Assembly (NCBI RefSeq): GCF_003667505.1 | Contig: NZ_RCVJ01000192.1 | Coordinates: 1 to 64,000 of the forward strand | Length of the DNA stretch: 64,000 bases | DNA from: Micromonospora sp. BL4 | GTDB taxonomy: Bacteria; Actinomycetota; Actinomycetes; Mycobacteriales; Micromonosporaceae | Direction: 5' to 3' | Shown here: one piece after another, positions 50,380-57,842 of the stretch | Layout: the number at the start of each line of letters is the position of its first letter | Numbering within the stretch: position 1 is the stretch's first letter | Program-made: the position numbers and the translations under genes | Notes under the pieces: generated by a model | Database searches by the model: none | The model's input: the letters and a program-made list of their open reading frames with translations, nothing else | What the model was told of the DNA's origin: nothing

Positions 50380-51573
50380 TCAGGCTCCCGCGGCCGACTT
50401 GAGGTCGGCGGCCCGGTCGGTGCTCTCCCAGGTCAGGTCCGGCAGCTCGCGGCCGAAGTGGCCGTACGCGGCGGTCTGCTGGTAGATCGGGCGGAGCAGG
50501 TTCAGGTCCCGGATGATCGCGGCCGGGCGCAGGTCGAACACCTCGGTGACGGCCTTCTCGATCGAGGCGACCGGCACGGTCTCGGTGCCGAACGTCTCGA
50601 TGAACAGGCTCACCGGGTGCGCCTTGCCGATGGCGTACGCGACCTGGGCCTCGCACCGCTCGGCCAGGCCGGCGGCGACCACGTTCTTGGCCACCCAGCG
50701 CATCGCGTACGCGGCCGAGCGGTCCACCTTGGACGGGTCCTTGCCGGAGAACGCGCCGCCGCCGTGCCGGGCGTACCCGCCGTAGGTGTCGACGATGATC
50801 TTGCGGCCGGTCAGCCCGGCGTCGCCCATCGGGCCACCGATCTCGAAGCGGCCGGTCGGGTTGACCAGCAGCCGGTAGCCGTCGGTGTCCAGACCGAGGC
50901 TCTCCAGCTCCGGAGCGATGACGTGGTCACGCACGTCCGGGGTGAGCAGCGACTCCAACGAGATGTCCGCGGCGTGCTGGCTGGACACGACCACGGTGTT
51001 GAGCCGGACCGGGCGCAGCCCCTCGTACTCGATGGTCACCTGGGTCTTGCCGTCCGGGCGCAGGTACGGGATGGTGCCGTCCTTGCGCACCGCGGCGAGG
51101 CGGCGGGCCAGCCGGTGCGCCAGGGCGATCGGCAGCGGCATCAGCTCGGGCGTCTCCGAGCAGGCGAAGCCGAACATCATGCCCTGGTCGCCGGCGCCCT
51201 GCGCGTCCAGCGCGCTCTCCGAGGCGCCGGTACGCAGCTCGAAGGCGTTGTCCACGCCCTGCGCGATGTCCTCGGACTGCGCTCCGATCGAGACGCTGAC
51301 CCCGCAGGAGGCGCCGTCGAAGCCCTTCTTCGACGAGTCGTAGCCGATGTCGAGGATCGTCCGGCGGACGATCGTCGGGATGTCGGCGTACGCCTTGGTG
51401 GTGACCTCACCGGCGATGTGCACCTGGCCGGTGGTGATCATGGTCTCCACCGCCACCCTGCTGTGCGGATCCTCGGCGAGCAGCGCGTCGAGGATGCCAT
51501 CGCTGATCTGGTCGGCGATCTTGTCCGGGTGGCCTTCCGTGACCGATTCGGACGTGAAGAGGCGGCGTGTCAC
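50380..51573 (-). CDS. metK: S-adenosylmethionine synthetase
   Basis: Makes SAM from methionine and ATP; 397 residues. GHPDKIADQISDGILDA at the start, GAGDQGMMFG and GGGAFSGKDPSKVDRSAAY are the family signatures. GTG 51573 follows AGGAG by 7 nt. I saw no SAM riboswitch in the 87 bp upstream. It lies between coaBC and priA, as in other actinobacteria. Confidence 0.98.
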   Translation of the reverse strand: MTRRLFTSESVTEGHPDKIADQISDGILDALLAEDPHSRVAVETMITTGQVHIAGEVTTKAYADIPTIVRRTILDIGYDSSKKGFDGASCGVSVSIGAQSEDIAQGVDNAFELRTGASESALDAQGAGDQGMMFGFACSETPELMPLPIALAHRLARRLAAVRKDGTIPYLRPDGKTQVTIEYEGLRPVRLNTVVVSSQHAADISLESLLTPDVRDHVIAPELESLGLDTDGYRLLVNPTGRFEIGGPMGDAGLTGRKIIVDTYGGYARHGGGAFSGKDPSKVDRSAAYAMRWVAKNVVAAGLAERCEAQVAYAIGKAHPVSLFIETFGTETVPVASIEKAVTEVFDLRPAAIIRDLNLLRPIYQQTAAYGHFGRELPDLTWESTDRAADLKSAAGA

Positions 51574-51660
51574 GGCACTCCTAAGCGTGTGAAGTCGTTC
51601 CGCGGCAGTCTAGTCACCGCTGCGGCGGGTGTCGGGATCGGTCGTGCCCTGTTCCACCCG

Positions 51661-52869
51661 TCAGGAGCGGTTGGCCAACCGCGCCACGACGAGATCCCAG
51701 ACCGAGTCGGCCACATCCTCCTTGGCCTGCTCCGGCAGCCGGCTGACCGAGCCGTCCGCGCCGATGACCGTCACCGTGTTGGTGTCGGCGCCGAAGACCT
51801 TGTCCGCGCCGACCTCGTTGACCACGATCAGGTCGGCCCGCTTCCGGGCGAGTTTGGCCCGGCCGTTGGCCTCCGCGTCGCCGGTCTCGGCGGCGAACAC
51901 CACCAGCACCTGCTCCGGTCGTTTGCGCTGGCCGAGCTCCGCCGCGATGTCCGGGTTCGTGACGAGCTCGATGGTGGGCGCGACACCGTCGTCCGACTTC
52001 TTGATTTTGCCAGGCGCGTACGTCGCCGGCCGGAAATCAGCCGGAGCCGCCGCCATCACCACCGCGTCGGCGTCGACGGCGGCCTTCAGCGTCGCCTCCC
52101 GCAGCTCACCGGTGGTGCCCACCCGGACCAGGTCGACCCCGGCCGGGTCGGCGAGGGAGACGTTGGCCGTGATCAGGGTGACCCGGGCGCCCCGGGCGAC
52201 GGCCGCCCGGGCGAACGCGTACCCCTGCTTGCCGGAGGAGCGGTTGCCGAGGAACCGGACCGGATCCAGCGGCTCGCGGGTGCCACCCGCGGTGACCACC
52301 ACCCGGCGGCCGGCCAGGTCGGCGGGGGCGGGCCCGCCCCGGGCCAGGACCCGATGGGCGACCGCGAAGATCTCCGCCGGGTCGGGCAGCCGGCCCTTGC
52401 CGGTGTCGACGCCGGTGAGCCGGCCGACGGCCGGCTCGATGACCCGGACGCCGCGGGCGCGCAGCGTGGCGACGTTGGCCACGGTGGCCGGGTGCTCCCA
52501 CATCTCGGTGTGCATGGCCGGAGCCAGCACCACCGGGCAGCGCGCCGTCAGCAGCGTGTTGGTCAGCAGGTCGTCGGCGAGCCCGTGGGCGGCCTTGGCG
52601 AGCAGGTCGGCGGTGGTCGGCGCGACCACCACCAGGTCGGCCTGCTGGCCGAGCCGCACGTGCGGCACCTCGTGCACGTCGGACCAGACGTCGTCGGCGA
52701 TCGGCTGGCCGGAGAGCGCCGCCCAGGTCGGCGCGACGACGAAGCGGAGCGCCGACGCGGTCGGCACGACACGAACCCGGTGACCCGATTCGGTGAAGAG
52801 GCGCAGCAGCTCGCAGGCCTTGTAGGCGGCGATGCCGCCGCCGACCCCGAGGACGATCCCGGCGGACAT
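51661..52869 (-). CDS. coaBC: Bifunctional phosphopantothenoylcysteine decarboxylase/synthetase
   Basis: 402 residues in coenzyme A synthesis. The CoaC flavoprotein half has GVGGGIAAYKACELLRLF, the active-site His in DVHEVPHVRLG and the substrate clamp APAMHTEMWEHPA. The CoaB half starts VVVTAGGTREPLDPVRFLGN, followed by NRSSGKQG, and has KIKKSDD. The ATG 52869 start is 14 bp after rpoZ. The long frame upstream is a shadow of rpoZ and gmk. Confidence 0.97.
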   Translation of the reverse strand: MSAGIVLGVGGGIAAYKACELLRLFTESGHRVRVVPTASALRFVVAPTWAALSGQPIADDVWSDVHEVPHVRLGQQADLVVVAPTTADLLAKAAHGLADDLLTNTLLTARCPVVLAPAMHTEMWEHPATVANVATLRARGVRVIEPAVGRLTGVDTGKGRLPDPAEIFAVAHRVLARGGPAPADLAGRRVVVTAGGTREPLDPVRFLGNRSSGKQGYAFARAAVARGARVTLITANVSLADPAGVDLVRVGTTGELREATLKAAVDADAVVMAAAPADFRPATYAPGKIKKSDDGVAPTIELVTNPDIAAELGQRKRPEQVLVVFAAETGDAEANGRAKLARKRADLIVVNEVGADKVFGADTNTVTVIGADGSVSRLPEQAKEDVADSVWDLVVARLANRS

Positions 52870-52883
52870 CGACGCGTGCGGGC

Positions 52884-53147
52884 TTACGGCTGGTCGGTCG
52901 GCTCGGCGGTGAGCAGGCCCGAGTTGATCTCGCGCATGGCGATGGAGAGGGGCTTCTCCTGGGGGGTGGTCTCGACGAGCGGGCCGACGTACTCCAGCAG
53001 GCCCTCGCCGAGCTGGCTGTAGTAGGCGTTCACCTGGCGCGCGCGCTTGGCGGCGAAGATGACCAGCGCGTACTTCGACGTCGTCTTCTCGAGGAGCTCG
53101 TCGATCGGCGGGTTGGTGATGCCTTCGGGGTTGGCGATGGATCCCAC
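52884..53147 (-). CDS. rpoZ: RNA polymerase omega subunit
   Basis: 87 residues. GITNPPIDELLEKTTSKYAL, VIFAAKRARQVNAYY and KPLSIAMREI are the omega signature. It helps assemble beta-prime. GTG 53147 follows AGAGG at good spacing. It lies after gmk, the usual order. Confidence 0.97.
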   Translation of the reverse strand: MGSIANPEGITNPPIDELLEKTTSKYALVIFAAKRARQVNAYYSQLGEGLLEYVGPLVETTPQEKPLSIAMREINSGLLTAEPTDQP

Positions 53148-53210
53148 GAATTAACCTCTGCGTCTTTCGAGCCGCGCGGACGCGGTGCTGAGTCTCAACG
53201 GGGCCGGCGG

Positions 53211-53744
53211 TCAGCCACGCACGCGCGACCAGGCCGGATCCGGATAAGAAGAACCGAGTAAGCCTACCAGCTCGGCAACCACTCGATCGGTGAGGTCGTG
53301 GGTCAGGGCGTGCTCGAAGGTCGCCGCCACGGCCGCGTCGGGTCGGTGACCGGGCGGGATCAGCAGCACCAGCCGGGCGTCGGGCAGTCGTGCCCGGACC
53401 AGTTGGGCGCCGGTCAGGTCGAGGGAGAGCAGCACCGGCTGCCCCGCGTCGAGCCGGGCGCGCAGCGGCGCGTACGGCGTGCCCCGGCAGTGCGGGCCGA
53501 TCCGGGACCACTCCAGCAGCTCGCCGGCGGCCGCCCGGCGGTCGAACTCGGCGGGAGCGAGGAAGACCCGGTCCTCCCCGTCGGTCTCCCGCTCCCGGCG
53601 CGGCCGGGTGGTCGCCGGCACCGGGATCCACACGGACGGAGAACGCGCCCGGACGAGCTCGACGACACTCTCCCTGCCGGAACCCGAAGGTCCAGCCAGG
53701 ACAGTGAGCCGAGCCGCCGGGCGCGCCTCGTCATCCGTGCTCAC
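53211..53744 (-). CDS. Degenerate guanylate kinase homologue
   Basis: 177 residues at the canonical gmk locus (mihF-gmk-rpoZ), but key residues are lost. The P-loop reads GPSGSGRES (18-26), with Arg24 in place of the catalytic Lys. The GMP-binding tyrosines are gone: DRVF where the family has DYxF, and PHCRGTP where it has YYGT. The LID arginines (RGTE...RRL in relatives) are deleted, which explains the short length. TTRPRR and ELLEWS remain. It is probably not an active kinase; a true gmk should exist elsewhere. The frame is intact with normal codon use, so it is kept under selection. Confidence 0.85.
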   Translation of the reverse strand: MSTDDEARPAARLTVLAGPSGSGRESVVELVRARSPSVWIPVPATTRPRRERETDGEDRVFLAPAEFDRRAAAGELLEWSRIGPHCRGTPYAPLRARLDAGQPVLLSLDLTGAQLVRARLPDARLVLLIPPGHRPDAAVAATFEHALTHDLTDRVVAELVGLLGSSYPDPAWSRVRG

Positions 53745-53769
53745 TGCTTGTTTCTACACGCTGCCAGGT

Positions 53770-54087
53770 TCAGTTGGCGGCGAACTCTCCAAGCAGTGCC
53801 TTGCGCTGCTGCTCACCGAGGCCGCGCAGGCGACGGCTGTCGGCGATCTTGAGCTTCTCCATGATCTGGGTAGCCCGGATCTTGCCGATGCCCGGCATGG
53901 CCTGCAGGACGGCCGAAACCTTGAGCTTACCCACGACGTCGTCGCTCTCGGCCCGCTCAAGGACGGCACCGAGGGTGGTCTTGCCCTGCTTGAGCTGCTC
54001 CTTCAGCTCGGCACGGGCCTTGCGGATCTCCGCGGCCTTCTCGAGCGCGGCAGCGCGCTGTTCGGGGGTCAGTGACGGGAGCGGCAC
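53770..54087 (-). CDS. mihF: Actinobacterial integration host factor
   Basis: 105-residue mIHF/sIHF, a nucleoid protein unrelated to E. coli IHF. SLTPEQRAAALEKAAEIRKA is the long basic helix, and KVSAVLQAMPGIGKIRATQI holds the helix-two-turn-helix with the GIGK DNA-backbone contact, followed by RRLRGLGEQQRKALL. GTG 54087 has GAGGAG upstream. It has its own promoter at 54191-54219. Confidence 0.97.
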   Translation of the reverse strand: MPLPSLTPEQRAAALEKAAEIRKARAELKEQLKQGKTTLGAVLERAESDDVVGKLKVSAVLQAMPGIGKIRATQIMEKLKIADSRRLRGLGEQQRKALLGEFAAN

Positions 54088-54190
54088 CAGTTCTCCTCAG
54101 GTCCCTATCGCGGCGGGCGGGGCGCACCGCCGCATCTGTGAAACGTGGTGTCGCTGTGAACCAAGGGGTCCGTGGTTCCCAGCGCGGGGA

Positions 54191-54219
54191 AAACTAGCGG
54201 TCAACGGAGCTTTCGGCAA
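54191..54219 (-). promoter_or_regulatory. Candidate mihF promoter
   Basis: Minus-strand TTGCCG (54214-54219), 17-bp spacer, TAGTTT (54191-54196). It gives a leader of about 97 nt before mihF. The rest of the 178-bp gap between pyrF and mihF shows no further feature. Confidence 0.5.
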
Positions 54220-54265
54220 CGTGGGCGCGCGATGATCATCGCAAAGTGACCGAGCCGTCAGTCAG

Positions 54266-55102
54266 TCACCGGGCAGCCAGAACGCCCCGGCACTCGGCCA
54301 GCACCCGGTCCGCGGCGGCCCGCAGGGCGGTGGCGTCGGGGCCCGCGGAGAGCACCTCCCGGGAGTACGACGGGAGCACCCCGGCGAGGCTCGAACCGAA
54401 GACGGTCCGCAGATCGGCAGCGCCGGCGCCCTGCGCGCCGAGCCCCGGCGCGAGCAGCGGACCACCCACCTCGGAGAGGTCGTGACCGGTGTCACCGATG
54501 GTCGCGCCGACCACCAGCCCGAAGCTGCCGAGAGGGGTCGCACCCCTGTTGAGCTGGGAAATCTCGTCGATCACGGTCTGCGCCACGGTGCGCCCGTCGG
54601 CCGTGCGGGCCCGCTGCACGGCGGCTCCCTCCGGGTTCGAGGTGAGGGCCAGCACGAACACGCCGCCGCCGTGCTCGGCGGCCAGCTCGAACATCGGCGC
54701 CAGGGAACCTACTCCCAGGTAGGGGCTCGCGGTCACCGCATCGACATACAGCGGGCTGGATGGATCAAGGTACGCGGAGGCGTACGCGCTGACCGTCGAG
54801 CCGATGTCGCCGCGCTTGACGTCCAGCAGAACGAGCGAACCGGCATCGCGTAACTGTCGGATAGTTGACTCAAGAATCGCCACACCGCGGGACCCGAAAC
54901 GCTCGAAAAAGGCCGACTGAGGCTTGACCACCGCAACCCGGTCACCGAGGGCGTCGGCCACGGTCCGGGTGAACCGCTCGAGCCCCTGAACGTCGTCGCT
55001 GAGGCCCCAGCGGGCCAGCAGACCGGGATGTGGGTCGATGCCCACACAGAGCGGTCCCCGCTCGCTGACGGCCCGGTGCAGTCGGGTGCCGAAGCTGTCC
55101 AT
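54266..55102 (-). CDS. pyrF: Orotidine 5'-phosphate decarboxylase (type 2)
   Basis: Last UMP step; 278 residues, the longer type 2 form. LCVGIDPHPGLLARWGL, VKPQSAFFERFG and the catalytic LLDVKRGDIGSTV are clear, with VVGATIG near the phosphate site. ATG 55102 follows GGAGAGGGG. It is separated from the pyr operon by bioA. Confidence 0.97.
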   Translation of the reverse strand: MDSFGTRLHRAVSERGPLCVGIDPHPGLLARWGLSDDVQGLERFTRTVADALGDRVAVVKPQSAFFERFGSRGVAILESTIRQLRDAGSLVLLDVKRGDIGSTVSAYASAYLDPSSPLYVDAVTASPYLGVGSLAPMFELAAEHGGGVFVLALTSNPEGAAVQRARTADGRTVAQTVIDEISQLNRGATPLGSFGLVVGATIGDTGHDLSEVGGPLLAPGLGAQGAGAADLRTVFGSSLAGVLPSYSREVLSAGPDATALRAAADRVLAECRGVLAAR

Positions 55103-55174
55103 CGGGTACTTCCCCTCTCCTCGTCCGGGCGGCAGCCCGCCACGGGTAGCTCTGAACCACCGACCGGGGCCGGC

Positions 55175-56449
55175 TCAGCCGGCCGCCACCGCCGCCGCCA
55201 CCCCGGACGCGATCCGGGCCACGTCAGCGTCGTCGGTGACGTACGGCGGCATCGTGTAGATCAGGTCGCGGAACGGCCGCAGCCACACCCCCCGGCCCAC
55301 CGCCGCCGTGGTGGCCGCGCCGAGGTCGACGTCGTGATCGAGTTGGACCACGCCGATCGCGCCGAGGACCCGCACGTCGGCCACGCCCGGCGCGCCGCGC
55401 AGCGGCTCCAGCCCGGCACGCAGGCCCGCACCGATCCTGGCCACCTGCGCCGCCCAGTCCCCGGCCCGCAGCAGCCCGATGGAGGCGTTGGCCACCGCGC
55501 AGGCCAACGGGTTGCCCATGAAGGTGGGACCGTGCGCCAGCACGCCCGTGGCGGAGATCGCCTGGGCCACCTGCGGGGTGCAGAGCGTCGCCGCCAGGGT
55601 CAGGTAGCCACCGGTGAGCGCCTTGCCCACGCACATCACGTCCGGGGCCACCCCGGCGTGCTCAGCGGCGAACATCGTGCCGGTACGCCCGAAGCCGGTG
55701 GCGATCTCGTCGAAGATCAGCAGGATCCCGTGCGCGCGGGTCACCTCGCGCAGCACCCGCAGGTACCCCGGATGGTGGAAACGCATCCCGCCGGCGCCCT
55801 GCACCACCGGCTCGACGATCACCGCGGCCAGTTCGTCGGCGTGCCGCTCGACCGCGTCCACCAGCGCCGCCACGTACGCCTCGTCGGGCGGATCGGCGAA
55901 CCCACCCGGCGGGACCGGTGCGAACACCTGCCGGGGCAGCACGTCGCCCCACAGGTGGTGCATCCCGCCCTCCGGGTCGCAGACGCTCATCGGGTGGAAC
56001 GTGTCGCCGTGGTAGCCGCCACGCCAGGTCGCCAGCCGGCGCCTCTGCGGTCGGCCGACGGCCCGCTGGTACTGCAGGCACATCTTCATCGCCACCTCGA
56101 CGCTGACCGAGCCGGAGTCGGCCAGGAAGACGTGCTCCAGACCGTCCGGGCTCAGTTCGACCAGGGTCCGGGCGAGCTGGACCGCGGGCTCGTGCGTGAG
56201 CCCGCCGAACATCACGTGGCTCATCCGGCCGAGCTGGTCGGTCACCGCCGCGTCCAACGTCGGGTGCCGGTAGCCGTGGATCGCCGCCCACCAGGACGAC
56301 ATCCCGTCCACCAGCTCCCGGCCGTCCGCCAGCCGCAGCCGCACCCCCTCGGCGCTCTGCACCACATACGGCGGGTTCGCCGGCGGCAGCGCGGCGTACG
56401 GGTGCCAGACGTGTGCCCGGTCGGCGACCAGGATCTCCTCAGGCGTCAT
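55175..56449 (-). CDS. bioA: Adenosylmethionine-8-amino-7-oxononanoate aminotransferase
   Basis: Biotin pathway; transfers the SAM amino group to KAPA. 424 residues, PLP class III. HVWHPYAALPPANPPYVVQS and GMSSWWAAIHGYRHP identify BioA over other class III members; LLIFDEIATGFGRTGTMFA and the PLP lysine in CVGKALTGGYLTLAATL are intact. bioF and bioD are not in the window. Its place between pyrD and pyrF is unusual, and a 212-bp inverted-repeat element lies just upstream. ATG 56449 has GGAGCACGC upstream. Confidence 0.95.
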   Translation of the reverse strand: MTPEEILVADRAHVWHPYAALPPANPPYVVQSAEGVRLRLADGRELVDGMSSWWAAIHGYRHPTLDAAVTDQLGRMSHVMFGGLTHEPAVQLARTLVELSPDGLEHVFLADSGSVSVEVAMKMCLQYQRAVGRPQRRRLATWRGGYHGDTFHPMSVCDPEGGMHHLWGDVLPRQVFAPVPPGGFADPPDEAYVAALVDAVERHADELAAVIVEPVVQGAGGMRFHHPGYLRVLREVTRAHGILLIFDEIATGFGRTGTMFAAEHAGVAPDVMCVGKALTGGYLTLAATLCTPQVAQAISATGVLAHGPTFMGNPLACAVANASIGLLRAGDWAAQVARIGAGLRAGLEPLRGAPGVADVRVLGAIGVVQLDHDVDLGAATTAAVGRGVWLRPFRDLIYTMPPYVTDDADVARIASGVAAAVAAG

Positions 56450-56544
56450 GCGTGCTCCTTCCCAACTGCGGCGGACGCTGGTCCGGCCGGGGCGGCCGCT
56501 GCGGTGCGGAACGCCCGGGGCCGACCCGGAGCACCCCACCGGCC

Positions 56545-56756
56545 GCCTTTGCTCTGCACCCGCGGACGCGCCACCCCGCGTCCACGCCACCCCCGGACGC
56601 GCCACCCCGCGGACGCGCCACCCTGCAGCTCCGGGAATCCATGGCCGTGCCACCCTGCGAACCCGGCAATCCACGGCCGCACGGGTCCCTGGTCCCGCTG
56701 AGCCGAGGAGAGCGTGGTCCCGCGGCCCGTCGCATCGGCGGGTGCAGAGCAAAGGC
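56545..56756. repeat. 212-bp element with 19-bp terminal inverted repeats and internal tandem repeats
   Basis: GCCTTTGCTCTGCACCCGC (56545-56563) and its exact complement (56738-56756) bound the element. Inside are a 16-bp unit, GCGGACGCGCCACCCC and variants, repeated about four times (56561-56624), then two longer copies of a CGGSAATCCAYGGCC-type unit (56625-56680). It holds no ORF and no transposase. The shape fits a MITE or REP element. No target-site duplication is obvious. Confidence 0.75.
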
Positions 56757-56795
56757 AGCGGGGCAGGACATCGGGTCCCCCGCGTCCAGCGCCGG

Positions 56796-57842
56796 TCAAC
56801 GGCCGGTGACCGGCTCCGGGGCACCGGTGTGCCCCGGAGCGCGGGCGGCGGCGCGGACCAGGGCCGGGCCCCGGTAGATGAAGCCGGTGTAGAGCTGCAC
56901 CAGGGCGGCGCCGGCGTCGAACATCCGTGCCGCGTCGTCCGGGTCGAGCACACCGCCGACGCCGATGATCGGCAGTCGGCCGCCGGTCTCCCGGTGCACG
57001 AAGGCGACCACGTCCCTCGCCCGGCCGGTGAGCGGCCGGCCGGAGAGGCCGCCGGCCTGTGCGCCGCGCTCGGCGTCCGCCGGGGCGAGACCACCCCGGG
57101 CCAGGGTGGTGTTGGTGGCGATCACCCCGGCCGCGCCGCGGGCCAGGCAGACCTCCAGCAGCTCGGCGATCGCCGCCTCGGTCAGGTCAGGGGCGATCTT
57201 GACCAGGACCGGCTTCTCCCCGACCAGCGCGGCGAGCAGCGCGTCCAGGTGTGCGCGATCCTGCAGCGAGCGCAGCCCCGGGGTGTTCGGCGAGGAGACG
57301 TTCACCGCGAAGTAGTCGCCGTGTCCGCGCAGCGCCCGGTACGAGGCGAGGTAGTCCTCAACCGCCTCGTCGAGCGGGGTCACCTTGGACTTGCCCAGCG
57401 AGATGCCCAGCGGTACGCCGATCGGGCGCGGCAGCGCGGCCAGCCGGGCGGCCAGCGCGGCGGCGCCGGCGTTGTTGAAGCCCATCCGGTTGATCACCGC
57501 CTCGCTGGCCGGCAGCCGGAACAGCCGCGGCCGGGGGTTGCCCGGCTGGGCGTGCGCGGTGACCGTGCCGACCTCGACGAAACCGAAGCCGAGCGCCGGC
57601 CAGGCCGGCAGCGCCGCCCCGTCCTTGTCCATTCCGGCGGCCAACCCGACCGGGTTGGGGAACTCCACACCGAACACCGCGCGCGGCGCGCGCACCGCGT
57701 ACCGGGCACGCAGCGCCGCCAGCGCGGCCGGCCGCCGGGACAGCGCGGTCAACCGCCGCAGTGTCCACTCGTGCGCCGCCTCCGCGTCCCCACTCCCGAT
57801 CCGGAACAGCCACGGCCGCACCGCCCGCTCGAACAGGGTCAC
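56796..57842 (-). CDS. pyrD: Dihydroorotate dehydrogenase, quinone-dependent
   Basis: Class 2, membrane-associated DHODH, 348 residues. The N-terminal helical quinone tunnel (LFERAVRPWLFRIGSGDAEA) is present; VGLAAGMDKDG binds FMN, NVSSPNTPGLRSLQ holds the catalytic serine, and GVGGVLDPDDA the FMN phosphate. GTG 57842 overlaps the carB stop (GTGA). Confidence 0.97.
   Translation of the reverse strand: MTLFERAVRPWLFRIGSGDAEAAHEWTLRRLTALSRRPAALAALRARYAVRAPRAVFGVEFPNPVGLAAGMDKDGAALPAWPALGFGFVEVGTVTAHAQPGNPRPRLFRLPASEAVINRMGFNNAGAAALAARLAALPRPIGVPLGISLGKSKVTPLDEAVEDYLASYRALRGHGDYFAVNVSSPNTPGLRSLQDRAHLDALLAALVGEKPVLVKIAPDLTEAAIAELLEVCLARGAAGVIATNTTLARGGLAPADAERGAQAGGLSGRPLTGRARDVVAFVHRETGGRLPIIGVGGVLDPDDAARMFDAGAALVQLYTGFIYRGPALVRAAARAPGHTGAPEPVTGR

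Noticed and set aside
50320..50656. PriA extended to the ATG at 50656
   Set aside because: The added residues are translated from metK in another frame and are Arg/Pro/Gly-rich without family similarity.
51574..51660. SAM riboswitch before metK
   Set aside because: The gap of 87 bp is too short and lacks the conserved SAM-I or SAM-II core.
50029..53022. Open frame of 997 codons on the plus strand over priA, metK and coaBC
   Set aside because: It covers several well-identified genes on the other strand and has no domain, so it is a composition artefact.
56450..56795. Small protein gene between pyrD and bioA
   Set aside because: Frames here change with the repeat period and read as Pro/Arg/Thr repeats; the stretch is better explained by the inverted-repeat element.
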